NCBI GenBank assembly: GCA_946885335.1 | Contig: CAMPGG010000002.1 | Coordinates: 1-37,218 of the forward strand | Direction of reading: 5' to 3' | Length of the DNA stretch: 37,218 nucleotides | Origin: an uncultured Chitinophagaceae bacterium | Lineage (GTDB): Bacteria; Bacteroidota; Bacteroidia; Chitinophagales; Chitinophagaceae | In this document: positions 15,999-25,834 of the stretch, piece after piece | How positions within the stretch are numbered: position 1 is the stretch's first letter | Layout: the number at the start of each line of letters is the position of its first letter | Position numbers and translations under genes: made by a program | The notes under the pieces: model-generated | Databases searched by the model: none | What the model was told of the DNA's origin: nothing | The model's input: only the letters and a program-made list of their open reading frames with translations

Positions 15999-17093
15999 TT
16001 ATTGCGGTAATAACACACCATCAATCACATGCACTACTCCATTCACCGCATTTTTATCAAGCGTTGTTACATTCGCTGCCATACCCCCATTTCCTACACC
16101 CATAACCGTTAGAGCAGTTGCAAAAGGTCCGGTGAAAGTACTTTGCACCTGTACACCCGGATGGGCTGCAATGGCTCCATTCAATGCGGTAGGTATCCAG
16201 GTAGCGGTAGTTGGAAAATTATGCGCATAGTTCCTGGCCGGAAGAATATGATATGCTACAATGCCGGCTGCATCCTGAACAGGAACAAAGTTGTTTATAA
16301 AATCGATAAAGACCTGGTCGGGTGCTGCAACTGGTACCATTCCCCCGGATAAGGCGCTGACAAGTTGTTTCATTGCATCGTTGGTGGGAGCAAATACCGT
16401 CAGGTTTACCACGGGATATTGCAGCAAATAATCAAAACTGGATAAACCTGTACTGCCAGTTGAGGCTCTTTTTATAGCTGCTTCTAATATCGAAAATTGC
16501 GGATCATCATAAATCACATTCGATAATAAAACAGAAGGAGGCATTACAACTGCAACCGTTTTATGAATCACACCATTACCGGCAAGAATATCGGCCTGTT
16601 TTACCGGAATATTATTAGCGTATACAGTTGATCCGATTTTAGATAAATGAATATTCATTTTCACCAATGGATTTGTAGGATCCAATGGCAATAAAGTAGG
16701 CATTTGCACCGGCGGCATCACAGCAGTGATTGCGGATGCAGGCAAAGCCTGCGGCACGATATGATAACGCAAAATGGCGGCCAATTGTGCTGTAGGCAAT
16801 CCATCAACCACAGCCTGCGAAAGTCCGGATGCTGCAAATGCCGCATCATCCACTGCAAATAATGTAAATTTTGCATCCGGGTTTTTTAATAAGGGTAATA
16901 AACCGGTTTTGGTAACTGCCGATTTTAAAATGGAATAGCTTGCATCTGATTCAATTACAGATCCGATAGTCGTTGTAACAACCGGCTTCACCACCGGGTC
17001 AATATCTTCGAACTCCTTGTTACAGGACTGCAATGCAAAGAAGCCTGCTGCCAGGATCAGTGCACCCGCTTTTTTATTTATGATTGAAAACAT
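15999..17093 (-). CDS. Lipoprotein with two fasciclin (FAS1) domains
   Basis: 364 residues. The N-terminal lipoprotein signal (ALQSC) puts the lipidated cysteine near residue 24. Two FAS1 domains follow, about 45-190 and 195-362. The first has FTLFAVDDAAFAAS and the closing NGVIHKTVAVVMPP; the second has LTVFAPTNDAMKQL and NGVVHVIDGVLLP. FAS1 domains mediate adhesion or ligand binding at the cell surface. It starts 27 bases after the TonB-dependent receptor gene and is probably co-transcribed, so it may be the surface partner of that receptor in place of a SusD-like lipoprotein (inference). The terminator at 15950-15980 closes the unit. Confidence 0.92.
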   Translation of the reverse strand: MFSIINKKAGALILAAGFFALQSCNKEFEDIDPVVKPVVTTTIGSVIESDASYSILKSAVTKTGLLPLLKNPDAKFTLFAVDDAAFAASGLSQAVVDGLPTAQLAAILRYHIVPQALPASAITAVMPPVQMPTLLPLDPTNPLVKMNIHLSKIGSTVYANNIPVKQADILAGNGVIHKTVAVVMPPSVLLSNVIYDDPQFSILEAAIKRASTGSTGLSSFDYLLQYPVVNLTVFAPTNDAMKQLVSALSGGMVPVAAPDQVFIDFINNFVPVQDAAGIVAYHILPARNYAHNFPTTATWIPTALNGAIAAHPGVQVQSTFTGPFATALTVMGVGNGGMAANVTTLDKNAVNGVVHVIDGVLLPQ

Positions 17094-17120
17094 ATTGAAT
17101 AAGTTTATTAAAATAATGAA

Positions 17121-19838
17121 TTAAAAAATATTATAACCATAGCTCACATAATACAATCCACCAATGGAAGGATTACCAGCGGCATTACGATAATATTGAT
17201 TCAGCAGGTTATTAGCACCAATTTTTATAACTGATTTAGATGCTTCCATCTTATAGCTGATTTGCGCATCAATTGTTTGTATTTGTTCTATCATACCTGA
17301 AGCAAAATCACCTTCATAAAAGAAGGCATCCTGCCAGCGATAAACCACGTTAAAACCCCATTGCTTCTTAGCACCAAAACCAGTGTTACCAAAATTTGCA
17401 TTGGCCCTGTACTTGGGTGAATTGAAGAAAGCAACATATCCGGCAGGGACATCTTCCAAAACATCTGAAGTGAAATTAGCGCCAAGCATAAAATTTTTAG
17501 GAAGCCTATAGTCGAAACTAATACCGTATCCATAAGTTTTAACCTCGCTGTCCGTATTTCCGGGAACAGAATACACTTGTCTCAATTCTGGATTATTCAG
17601 GTCTGCAGGATTTCCGGTTTTTGATTGCATTACCAATGTGCGAATAATAAAATCGGTGTACTTTCCATAGTATCCATATACATCAAATAATAACTTTCCA
17701 CTGGCAAACAGGCCGCGATAACCTGCTTCATATGATTGAACAGTTTCTGGCTTTAGTTTATCAAGTGTAATCGGCTGACCATTTAATGTATAAACCGGGT
17801 TTGTATCAAACTCATAATAATCTTTCAATTCCTGAACACCACCGATCAATCTTACATTTCCACCTACATCCAAATTGATCCATTGCTGCTGCGTTGATGG
17901 AAAACGATAAGCAGTTTGGTATGACAACCGGATATTATGGTTTTCAGTTAATTTGATCAATGCAGTTGCTCTTGGTGTAAACCGTCCTTCAAAATTTGTA
18001 TTCTTATCATAACGGCCGGCAACCGTAATTTTTAAACGATCATTCAAGAGTGATTTGGATGCCTGTACATAACCACCATACTCATTGATCAAAATAACAC
18101 CGGCTGAATCGGCAAACAAAGTTCCTTCAGAATCTAATTCATACTTTTTATAATTACCACCGATCAGCAGGTCGAAAAAATTCCCTGTTAAATGACTGAA
18201 ATTATACTGGCCTTCGAAATTGTACAGATCTGTTTTATCAACAAATAAACCACCACCTTCTGAAATAGGTACAGACCTAACCTGGTCAAATAGTTTTTTG
18301 AATTGTTCGGAACCAGCAGCAGGGCGACCAATATCAGCCGTTGCTCTTGCAGTTGCATGCGCAGCATCATCCCCGGCGCCTGCTAACTTTGCTGCCAGGT
18401 AAGCCTGTCCGTATTGTGCATACCAACCGGTTGACCCAGGACTTGGTTTCCAGGCTTCATTAACCAAACGCGTTGTTACCGTTGCATTGAATGACTGACC
18501 GGCATTTTCCTGTGTGGTATATGCACGCAAATACCAGTTTGTATGATTTAATTCAACTTTATATTGTCCTATTTTAAGGTCTTTTAAAGAGTACCGATCA
18601 CTGCCGGTATAAACTGTATTACCTGTACCCCAGTATGCCGCAGCAACCGCTTCTAATTTGGATGAAAGCTTGTAATGTAAAGCCCCGGTTAATTTAAAGT
18701 TTGTCGTATTAGGATCCACAATATCATTCTCCGAATAACCGGTACGGGATACATTAATTGGTGAACCAGTAAGTGTACTGATATAAGGTGCCAGGAATGG
18801 TGCTTGCGCAGCCACACCTTGCAGTACCTGCCTGATATCTGCAGTTGTTTCATCACCATACATATTTACACCATCATAATTAGGATCGGATTCTCTTGTT
18901 CCGGGAATAATCGCACCGCTTGTTCCCAAACGGGCATAATTACGATAATCAGCTGCGACCCAATCAACAGCCTGTACATATTCTGAATTGAGTTTGAATG
19001 CAAATTTTTCTCCTATTTTTTTTGCATAACGCACTGCCCAGTTATAATAAGGAGCTGCATCACGATACCTGCTATCAGTATGTGTAATACCTTGTTTTAT
19101 CTGGAATGATAAGCCCTGGTAACGAAATGGATTTTTACTGTTTATCAGTAAAGTCCCATTCATACCACCAGGACCATATAAAGCTGATGAAGCACCAGGC
19201 AATAATTCCATGCTTTCAACATCTAATTCAGTTAATCCTATTACACCACCAACAGAGAAATTCAGACCGGGAGCCTGGTTGTCCATACCATCTACCAACT
19301 GGTTAAAACGCAGGTTACCACTTCCATTAAAGCCCCTTGTACTGGGCGTTTTAAATGTTAAGGAAGAAGTGGTCATATCCACGCCTTTTATATTACCCAC
19401 CACATCATAAAAAGATGCGGCTGGTGCATTTCGAATTGCAGCGGCACTTACTCTTTCAACTGTTACCGGCGATTCAAGAATTCGTTCAGCTACCCTGCTG
19501 GCCGAAATAACGACTTCTTCTCCCAGCGATGATGAAGGCACAAAACTTACATTCACAGGTTGCGATGCATCCGTCACAGTTACTTCCTGCAATTCATAAC
19601 CAATGGAACTGATAACCAAAACAACAGGGAGATTATCTACCGCAAGACTAAAATTTCCATTTTCATCTGTGAATGTACCCTGGGAAGTTCCTTTAACAGT
19701 AACAGAAACAGCTGGAACCTGGGCGGAGGAGCTGGCATTTTTTACATTACCGGAGATGGTAACTCTTTGTGCGATGGCAGCTATTGAAACTACGCCGAAC
19801 ATCAGGCACAACGCCAGGTAGCGAAAGCTTTTACTCAT
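17121..19838 (-). CDS. TonB-dependent outer-membrane receptor
   Basis: An importer energised by TonB, substrate unknown. The signal peptide (MSKSFRYLALCLMFGVVSIAAIAQ) is followed by a carboxypeptidase-regulatory-like domain (about 27-110, with GTSQGTFTDENGNFSL), the plug (about 125-240, including YDVVGNIKGVDM and PGASSALYGPGGMNGTLLI) and the beta-barrel to the end, finishing YVSYGYNIF with a terminal aromatic. The frame is open to 20015, which would overlap purC on the other strand; the ATG at 19838 directly precedes the signal peptide and gives 905 residues. No SusD-like gene follows; a fasciclin lipoprotein does, 27 bases on. The barrel sequence gives no clear hint to siderophore, vitamin or glycan. 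Confidence 0.93.
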   Translation of the reverse strand: MSKSFRYLALCLMFGVVSIAAIAQRVTISGNVKNASSSAQVPAVSVTVKGTSQGTFTDENGNFSLAVDNLPVVLVISSIGYELQEVTVTDASQPVNVSFVPSSSLGEEVVISASRVAERILESPVTVERVSAAAIRNAPAASFYDVVGNIKGVDMTTSSLTFKTPSTRGFNGSGNLRFNQLVDGMDNQAPGLNFSVGGVIGLTELDVESMELLPGASSALYGPGGMNGTLLINSKNPFRYQGLSFQIKQGITHTDSRYRDAAPYYNWAVRYAKKIGEKFAFKLNSEYVQAVDWVAADYRNYARLGTSGAIIPGTRESDPNYDGVNMYGDETTADIRQVLQGVAAQAPFLAPYISTLTGSPINVSRTGYSENDIVDPNTTNFKLTGALHYKLSSKLEAVAAAYWGTGNTVYTGSDRYSLKDLKIGQYKVELNHTNWYLRAYTTQENAGQSFNATVTTRLVNEAWKPSPGSTGWYAQYGQAYLAAKLAGAGDDAAHATARATADIGRPAAGSEQFKKLFDQVRSVPISEGGGLFVDKTDLYNFEGQYNFSHLTGNFFDLLIGGNYKKYELDSEGTLFADSAGVILINEYGGYVQASKSLLNDRLKITVAGRYDKNTNFEGRFTPRATALIKLTENHNIRLSYQTAYRFPSTQQQWINLDVGGNVRLIGGVQELKDYYEFDTNPVYTLNGQPITLDKLKPETVQSYEAGYRGLFASGKLLFDVYGYYGKYTDFIIRTLVMQSKTGNPADLNNPELRQVYSVPGNTDSEVKTYGYGISFDYRLPKNFMLGANFTSDVLEDVPAGYVAFFNSPKYRANANFGNTGFGAKKQWGFNVVYRWQDAFFYEGDFASGMIEQIQTIDAQISYKMEASKSVIKIGANNLLNQYYRNAAGNPSIGGLYYVSYGYNIF

Positions 19839-19949
19839 AAGGCAATATTTAGTTTTTAAATTTGTCGGAAAAATAAGCATTATATATTCACCATAAAATT
19901 TAATTATCAAGGTAAATGACCAATTTGTTAAAATCTTCAGCAAATTGAT

Positions 19950-19981
19950 TTTGATTGATTTTAAAGTCATTCCTATATTCG
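19950..19981 (+). promoter_or_regulatory. Possible promoter of purC
   Basis: TTTG at 19950-19953 and TATATTCG at 19974-19981 are 20 bases apart; the second box differs from TAnnTTTG at one base. The purC ATG at 19989 is only 7 bases away, so the transcript would be nearly leaderless. No purine-type riboswitch is visible. Confidence 0.35.
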
Positions 19982-19988
19982 ATTTTCT

Positions 19989-20927
19989 ATGACCAAATTT
20001 CAATTTCCACAACAAACAAATTTCTACCGCGGTAAGGTTAGAGATGTTTATACAATTGGTGAGGATTTACTCGTAATGATTGCATCAGATCGCATATCAG
20101 CTTTCGATGTGGTGCTTCCAAAACCTATCCCATATAAAGGCCAGGTGTTGAACCAGCTGGCATCAATCATGCTGAATGCCACCAAAGACATTTGTCCAAA
20201 TTGGTTGATTGAAACCCCCGCACCCAATGTTTCTGTTGGTAAAAAATGTATTCCATTTAAAATTGAAATGGTTATTCGCGGAAACCTGACGGGTCATGCA
20301 TGGAGAACCTATCAAGGCGGGCAAAGAAAACTTTGTGGTATTAGCTTACCCGAAGGGATGAACGAAAATGATTTTTTCCCAACACCCATCATTACACCTT
20401 CAACCAAAGCCTCCGAAGGGCATGATGAGGATATTTCCAAAGAGGATATCATTGCCAGCGGATTGGCTTCGCAAAGCGAATGGGATACGCTTGAAAATTA
20501 TACCCGTAAACTATTTGAAAGAGGAAAAGAAATTGCCGCCAGGCAAGGTTTGATTTTGGTTGATACCAAATATGAATTTGGGAAAAATGGGGATGAAATT
20601 GTTTTGATGGATGAGATCCATACACCCGATTCTTCCAGGTATTTTTATGCTGAAGGATTTGAAGAAAGACAACAAAAAAAAGAAAGACAAAAACAATTAA
20701 GCAAGGAATTTGTCCGCGAATGGCTGATCTCAAATGGATTCATGGGTAAAGAAGGTCAGTCTGTTCCGGAAATGACCGATGAATGGATACAAACCATTTC
20801 AAACAGGTACATTGAACTTTATGAAAAAGTGACCGGGGAAAAATTTAAACCTGTTGATTTAAGTGATGAAGAAATATTTCAGCGCACCATATCTTCTCTC
20901 GAAAAATTGAAAAATTCCCAGGTTTAA
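19989..20927 (+). CDS. purC: Phosphoribosylaminoimidazole-succinocarboxamide synthase
   Basis: SAICAR synthetase joins CAIR and aspartate with ATP in purine synthesis. The start [63 protein letters not shown] and SKEFVREWL are diagnostic. The 312 residues correspond to the longer form of this enzyme, with its C-terminal helical extension. The gene stands alone on the plus strand between two minus-strand units. Its TAA (20925-20927) shares TTAA with the stop of the convergent kinase. Confidence 0.97.
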   Translation: MTKFQFPQQTNFYRGKVRDVYTIGEDLLVMIASDRISAFDVVLPKPIPYKGQVLNQLASIMLNATKDICPNWLIETPAPNVSVGKKCIPFKIEMVIRGNLTGHAWRTYQGGQRKLCGISLPEGMNENDFFPTPIITPSTKASEGHDEDISKEDIIASGLASQSEWDTLENYTRKLFERGKEIAARQGLILVDTKYEFGKNGDEIVLMDEIHTPDSSRYFYAEGFEERQQKKERQKQLSKEFVREWLISNGFMGKEGQSVPEMTDEWIQTISNRYIELYEKVTGEKFKPVDLSDEEIFQRTISSLEKLKNSQV

Positions 20928-22441
20928 TTTTCACGGGGAAGGGTAAACGAAATGGTACTGCCTGTCGCAGGATCACTTTCTATATGGAGTTGGCCGCCAT
21001 TCTTTGAAAGAAATTCTTTACACAACATCAATCCCAAACCGGTACCTGATTCGCTGGCTGTGCCACTGGTGGTATAAAAATTATTTTCCCTGATCTTTTT
21101 AATATCCTCAGCAGACATTCCTTTTCCTGTATCCTTTACAAAAACTTCCGCAAATTCTGCTGCAAGGTTGGCATCAATGGAAACTTTACCACCATGCGGC
21201 GTAAATTTAATAGCGTTTGATAGCAGGTTTCGTAAAACCAGGTGCACCATATCCGCATCAGCAAAGACCATCGTATTGATTGGTATCGAATGCGAAACAA
21301 TTATATTTTTTTGTTCAGCCTGCAGCCTTAACATCCGGATCACTTCTTCGGCCAAAGGATGCATGTCCATGATTACCGGCTTTACGGCATCTGCCTGCAT
21401 CTGGCTTTTGGCCCATTGCAGCAGGTTGTCCATTAAAGATGTTGTGTAATTAAGATCGTTTACCACATCGGGAACCATCTGTTTTATTTCAGAGGCGGGC
21501 ATATCCTGTTGCTGCATATTTCTGAATAAATTGCGCAAAGCATACATGGGCGATTTTAAATCATGTGCTATCACTGAAAAAAGCTGGTTCTTTAAGCCAT
21601 TCAATGCAACCAGTTCTTCTGTTTGTTTTTGTAACAGCGATGCCTTTTCCGCAATCACCTGTTGCTGTTCCTGGATCTCTATATTTCTTAAACGCAGTTC
21701 TTCATTACGGGCAAGAATAAAATACTGGTAACCATTATTTTCTTTTTTGATCAGGAAAAGTCCATAAAAAATAAAAAGAATAGCCAGTGCCTGGTTAAAT
21801 AAATAGAAAAAATATTGAGAATCGGCCAATTGAAAACTATATCTTTTTAACACAACGGCCAGCATATAATAACTGATCATGGATAAACTAACCGCAAATA
21901 GCATTTGCCCTATTTCCTGCAAAAAAAAGACGGAGAGAATGCCAAAGAGGATAAAATACAAATCAATACCCAGGTTCATGCCACCCATGTAAACGATACT
22001 GGTAAAAACGGGGTAAAACAAGAAATAAAAGATACGGGCAGCTTCGTGTTTTTGCTTATGATTCAGCCAAAGCACCACGGCACTGATCAATGCCGGCGTA
22101 CAAGCTAACAACATAGACGACATTCCCAGTTCCGGGTCATTAAAAAGTACAATGACCGGCATCAGGATACCGGATATTAATTGTAAAAAATTTAAGAGAT
22201 TGAATATACCCAGCTTACGCTTTTCATAATCGCCTAACTGAGCTGAATAGCCGATATTTTTTATACGGGCAAACCAGTTAACCTGCAGACCGGGTAATAA
22301 ATCAGTTCCCGGTAATGATAATTCAAGAATGTTATTTTTAATGGAGATAAAGGTTTTGAATAAAAACCTGTGAAACGAACCCAAAAAAGATGAGATATTT
22401 TTTTCTTCAACCGGAAATACACGTGATAAAAGGGTTTTCAT
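20924..22441 (-). CDS. Membrane sensor histidine kinase
   Basis: 505 residues. After a polar N-terminus there are about six hydrophobic segments between residues 75 and 230, a coiled-coil stretch (about 235-285, rich in E, Q and [18 protein letters not shown]), the HisKA domain with phospho-acceptor H293 in [15 protein letters not shown], and an HATPase domain with [16 protein letters not shown] and GTGLGLML. The architecture resembles 7TM-type intracellular kinases with no periplasmic sensor domain. The frame is open to 22495; [10 protein letters not shown] at 22441 is the more natural start. It lies 73 bases after trhO in the same direction and may be read from the same transcript. No response regulator is adjacent. 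Confidence 0.9.
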   Translation of the reverse strand: MKTLLSRVFPVEEKNISSFLGSFHRFLFKTFISIKNNILELSLPGTDLLPGLQVNWFARIKNIGYSAQLGDYEKRKLGIFNLLNFLQLISGILMPVIVLFNDPELGMSSMLLACTPALISAVVLWLNHKQKHEAARIFYFLFYPVFTSIVYMGGMNLGIDLYFILFGILSVFFLQEIGQMLFAVSLSMISYYMLAVVLKRYSFQLADSQYFFYLFNQALAILFIFYGLFLIKKENNGYQYFILARNEELRLRNIEIQEQQQVIAEKASLLQKQTEELVALNGLKNQLFSVIAHDLKSPMYALRNLFRNMQQQDMPASEIKQMVPDVVNDLNYTTSLMDNLLQWAKSQMQADAVKPVIMDMHPLAEEVIRMLRLQAEQKNIIVSHSIPINTMVFADADMVHLVLRNLLSNAIKFTPHGGKVSIDANLAAEFAEVFVKDTGKGMSAEDIKKIRENNFYTTSGTASESGTGLGLMLCKEFLSKNGGQLHIESDPATGSTISFTLPREN

Positions 22442-22514
22442 TGCTCGGATGATGGGTTTGGCCTCCAAAATAAAAATTAAAATCCATAAACACAAGCCTT
22501 TGACACACAGAATA

Positions 22515-23570
22515 TTATTGTTGAGTTTTGCCAGCCATTTTATTCAAGACCGGTCTTAACCTTTCACGTGATTTATTAAAAATATTTCGCCCTTTATCAA
22601 TTCCTTTTCGTTTAGCTGCCTGTTCATCTGCAGGTAAATGGATAAAATCAAGACATTCCTGGCTGCAGCAACCCTCATACGTAGCCGAACATTCGGGGCA
22701 TTGAATAAATAAAAGGTGACAGCCGCTATTAGCACAATTGGTATGATCATCTGCAGGTTTACCGCATTGATGACAAACTGCAATGATATCTGGTGTAATA
22801 CGTTCGCCCAGGCGATCATCAAAAACAAAGTTTTTACCAATAAATTTTCCCGGCAACCCTTTTTCTTTTACCTGCTGCGCATAATTGATGATTCCCCCCT
22901 CCAAATGAAATACATTTTTAAAACCATGATGAAGCATGAATGCACTGGCTTTTTCACAACGAATACCACCGGTGCAATACATAATGATGTTTTTGTCTTT
23001 TTTATCTTTCATCATATCAACGGCCATGGGTAGTTGATCCCTGAAAGTATCACTTGGCACTTCCAAAGCATTTTCAAAATGACCCACTTCGTATTCGTAA
23101 TGATTGCGCATATCAATCACAATAGTTTCAGGATCTTCTGTCAGGCGGTTAAATTCGTCCGCATTCACATAGCGTCCCTTATTTCTCATATCGAATGAAG
23201 GATCTGATATACCATCTGCCACAATCTTCTCACGTACTTTTATTTTAAGTACCCAAAATGATTTGCCATCATCATCCACAGCAATATTTAACCTTAATCC
23301 ATGTAAAGGTTCAATACTATACAGGTATTCTTTGAACAAGTTAAATTTACTTTCCGGTACGCTGACCTGGGCATTGATACCTTCCTGCGCAACATATATT
23401 CGTCCAAAGACTTTTAATGCAGCCAATGCTTTATAAAGTTCATCACGGAAAGCCTGGGGATCCTCTATATGAAAATATTGGTAAAAGGAAATCGTAATCC
23501 GATGTTCGGTTTCCTGGTAAAGAAGTTCCTTCAGCTCCCGCTGAGAAACCCGGTTGTGTAGTAATGCCAT
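22515..23570 (-). CDS. trhO: tRNA uridine(34) hydroxylase TrhO (rhodanese family)
   Basis: TrhO (formerly YceA) carries out oxygen-dependent hydroxylation of wobble uridine 34 in tRNA. Its 351 residues contain an N-terminal acylphosphatase-like domain (about 25-120), a rhodanese domain (about 130-245) with catalytic C199 in [12 protein letters not shown], and a C-terminal cysteine-rich tail ([28 protein letters not shown]) likely to bind zinc. These match the family layout. The start ATG at 23570 gives the expected length. Confidence 0.93.
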   Translation of the reverse strand: MALLHNRVSQRELKELLYQETEHRITISFYQYFHIEDPQAFRDELYKALAALKVFGRIYVAQEGINAQVSVPESKFNLFKEYLYSIEPLHGLRLNIAVDDDGKSFWVLKIKVREKIVADGISDPSFDMRNKGRYVNADEFNRLTEDPETIVIDMRNHYEYEVGHFENALEVPSDTFRDQLPMAVDMMKDKKDKNIIMYCTGGIRCEKASAFMLHHGFKNVFHLEGGIINYAQQVKEKGLPGKFIGKNFVFDDRLGERITPDIIAVCHQCGKPADDHTNCANSGCHLLFIQCPECSATYEGCCSQECLDFIHLPADEQAAKRKGIDKGRNIFNKSRERLRPVLNKMAGKTQQ

Positions 23571-23619
23571 AGTTTGAAATTTAAGGACACTTGCAGGGTG
23601 AGCAAAATTTCTAAGGTTG

Positions 23620-23627
23620 CAAAATTA
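23620..23627 (-). promoter_or_regulatory. Possible -7 box for trhO
   Basis: The minus strand reads TAATTTTG, an exact TAnnTTTG match, 49 bases before the trhO start. No TTTG -33 element is found at the usual spacing, and such an AT-rich word can occur by chance. Confidence 0.3.
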
Positions 23628-23771
23628 ATAATAATGAGTCATTGATCTATTGTTTTAAAACTTAAATGAAATAATATTTTGTAAATTGTTTCTGGTCACT
23701 CACTCAATGAACATTAATGCTTACCCCCTGAATTACATTGTCGGTTTTACTTATCATTAAAATTTTTAATT

Positions 23772-24329
23772 ATGTTAGACAATTTATTAAACCTGGTACG
23801 GAAAAACGCAGGAGACGCAGTAGAAAATAATCCTGCCATTCCAAACGAAAAAAATGAGGCAGCTGTTCAGGATGCAGGCAATTCCATAGAAAATACGTTG
23901 AAAGCTGCACTTGCCAGCGGAAAAATTGAAGATGTACTAGCCTTTTTTAAATCAGGGAATGCAAATCCTGATACACCAATTGTGCATGATGCAACTGTAA
24001 ATTATGCCAATGATTTACAAAAAAACTACGGTCTTGATGCCACTAAAGCACAGGAAGTGGCGAATAAAGTTGTACCCAGCACCATGAACGAACTTGCCAG
24101 TAAAACAAATGATCCTAATGACAAGAGTTTTAATATCCAGGATATCTTCAATAATTTAACAGGAGGTAAAACCAGTGGATTTAATATGGAGAAAATGCTG
24201 AACAAGTTTACCGGTGGCAAACTGGATAAAGATGGTGACGGGGATGTTGATCTGAATGATTTAAAAAATCTTTTTGCCGGCGGCAGTACTGGTGGTTTAA
24301 TGGATAAAGTAAAGGGTATGTTCAAATAA
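23772..24329 (+). CDS. Small acidic protein with one EF-hand calcium loop
   Basis: 185 residues, no signal peptide or membrane helix. The N-terminal part (1-100) is helical and reads LLNLVRKNAGDAVENNPAIP, a pattern I associate loosely with DUF937/YidB-like proteins of this phylum. The C-terminal part is rich in Gly, Asn and Phe and contains a canonical 12-residue EF-hand loop, DKDGDGDVDLND (152-163), with Asp at positions 1, 3, 5, 9 and 12. Calcium binding is likely from the loop; the role is unknown. The loop sits between short GG-containing linkers (FTGGKL, FAGGSTGGL). A strong terminator follows. It appears to be a single-gene unit. Confidence 0.75.
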   Translation: MLDNLLNLVRKNAGDAVENNPAIPNEKNEAAVQDAGNSIENTLKAALASGKIEDVLAFFKSGNANPDTPIVHDATVNYANDLQKNYGLDATKAQEVANKVVPSTMNELASKTNDPNDKSFNIQDIFNNLTGGKTSGFNMEKMLNKFTGGKLDKDGDGDVDLNDLKNLFAGGSTGGLMDKVKGMFK

Positions 24330-24357
24330 CCATTATTACATATCCTATTTTATAGCT

Positions 24358-24383
24358 AAAGCAGGCGGATAGCCTGCTTTTTT
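24358..24383. terminator. Rho-independent terminator
   Basis: AAAGCAGGC (24358-24366) pairs perfectly with GCCTGCTTT (24372-24380) around a 5-nt loop, then TTT. It closes the EF-hand gene and, with the A run on the other side, may also stop the convergent serine hydrolase transcript. Confidence 0.85.
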
Positions 24384-24402
24384 GCGGATATGACAGATGC
24401 TC

Positions 24403-25695
24403 TCAATTATCCACTTCGCCGATCAAGGGACGTTTATCCGCGGGATCCCGCTTTTCATAATTCAATTTTAAACCGGAAAGATCAGGTTGCTGTTTTCTAT
24501 CTCGTTTTAATTCGTGCTGGTAAATCAATTGACCTAATTGATATAAAAAGGGATAGCCTGTTTCATCATATTCATACTTTCCATCGTTGAGGATCCCATC
24601 CTTATTTACATAAACCGTAGCGGTGAGCATATATTCTATTTTGTTTGAAAAGTCCACTACATAGGAAACATCGGTTAAAAATCCATAGGCCCACCCCGTC
24701 TTATTAAATATGCGCAACCCATTGGGAATTTGTTTTGTACTGTCACGAAAAAAGAATTTCGCATAACTATCATAAAACTTTGCATGATCGTATTTTGGAT
24801 AAGGCGTTTCATAAGGGTATTGAGATAGATACTGCAAAAGAAAACGCCTGTCATCCCCGGTTATACCAAACCGTTGATGTTTTGGAACGGAAGAAGGGAA
24901 GATCAATGACTGCAATATCTGCTGCAGATCATAAAGCGATATATTATTATGCATAGTAAAATCAAAAGGCTCATTGATTATAGATCCATTCCGATCCATA
25001 TAGCTATTACCCAATTTAATGGTATCATTAAAAATCAAATCATCCGGGTTATAAAGAGAAGGTTGTGCATAAATCAACTTCCCATTTTTATCCAGGAATC
25101 TTAATGGATTGCTGCGCCGGTTCTGCTCTGATGTAAAACCCATAAATTGTCTTGGTATCCTTACGCCGTTGTAACCCTTATCGTACAAGCTTCGATGAAT
25201 TTCCTGCTGACCCACGAACTGGTAAAGCCTGTTATATGGATCGTTCTCACTAATCAAAAAGGCTCTTTTAATTAAGTGAGCGATGGTGGGTAATTGTCCG
25301 GGTGCAGTTTCATCTTTAATCAGTGTGGTTTGTTTTTCGTAACCACTGTCGAATTGGATGGTGGTGAATTTATTTACACCATCAATATCCAGTGCTCTTA
25401 ATTTTTCCAAAGCCAATGCCGCCAATGGCAATTTCACTGTTGATGCCGGGTTGAAATATAGTTTAGGATCGTAATTAAAATAATAGTTGGTAAATGCGGG
25501 TTCGTTCTTTTTATTTCTGTCGATGCGTGTATAAATAATTTGCAACCGATATTTTTTTGCATCATTAAATACCTGGTTGAATAGTGTATCCCGGTTGCTT
25601 TCCAATAATTCTTTTAACAGTTGGTCTGTCCGGGGTTGTGCAATCGATTGATGATTCATAATAAAAACCAGGATAACAAGTAAAAATTTGTTCAT
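24403..25695 (-). CDS. Exported serine hydrolase of the class A beta-lactamase fold
   Basis: 430 residues with a signal peptide (MNKFLLVILVFIMNHQSIAQ). The three active-site motifs of penicillin-recognising enzymes are present: SxxK as S85-T-V-K88, SxN as S149-E-N151, and KTG at 332-334. The spacing from SxxK to SxN matches class A beta-lactamases, but SxN to KTG is about 180 residues against about 100 in TEM, so there is an insertion of roughly 80 residues. No EPELN-type deacylation loop is obvious, so antibiotic hydrolysis is doubtful. A periplasmic peptidase or esterase, or a penicillin-binding relative, is as likely. It runs divergently from the GNAT gene. Confidence 0.85.
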   Translation of the reverse strand: MNKFLLVILVFIMNHQSIAQPRTDQLLKELLESNRDTLFNQVFNDAKKYRLQIIYTRIDRNKKNEPAFTNYYFNYDPKLYFNPASTVKLPLAALALEKLRALDIDGVNKFTTIQFDSGYEKQTTLIKDETAPGQLPTIAHLIKRAFLISENDPYNRLYQFVGQQEIHRSLYDKGYNGVRIPRQFMGFTSEQNRRSNPLRFLDKNGKLIYAQPSLYNPDDLIFNDTIKLGNSYMDRNGSIINEPFDFTMHNNISLYDLQQILQSLIFPSSVPKHQRFGITGDDRRFLLQYLSQYPYETPYPKYDHAKFYDSYAKFFFRDSTKQIPNGLRIFNKTGWAYGFLTDVSYVVDFSNKIEYMLTATVYVNKDGILNDGKYEYDETGYPFLYQLGQLIYQHELKRDRKQQPDLSGLKLNYEKRDPADKRPLIGEVDN

Positions 25696-25759
25696 TCCCG
25701 AAAGTTAAAAATTAAACAGTTAAAATAGCGACGCAGGCAAGGCATCATTTTTATTTATT

Positions 25760-25786
25760 CAAATTTAGTAACGAATGCACGTGCAT
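25760..25786 (-). promoter_or_regulatory. -7 box plus 12-bp palindrome between divergent genes
   Basis: The minus strand reads TAAATTTG at 25767-25760, an exact TAnnTTTG box for the serine hydrolase gene (64 bases upstream of its ATG). Immediately upstream lies a perfect 12-bp palindrome, ATGCACGTGCAT (25775-25786), where the spacer between -7 and -33 would be. A dimeric repressor site is plausible. No clear -33 TTTG is seen. Confidence 0.4.
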
Positions 25787-25834
25787 GATTTATTCTGCAT
25801 ATTTTACAGCCCCAAGAATTTTAAAAACAAGACC

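Noticed and set aside
19839..20015. 59-residue N-terminal extension of the TonB receptor
   Set aside because: It has no signal peptide, overlaps purC on the other strand, and the signal peptide begins at the internal ATG at 19838.
24403..25695. Antibiotic-resistance beta-lactamase
   Set aside because: The fold motifs are present but no deacylation motif is seen and the length is well above class A enzymes, so a resistance label is not supported.
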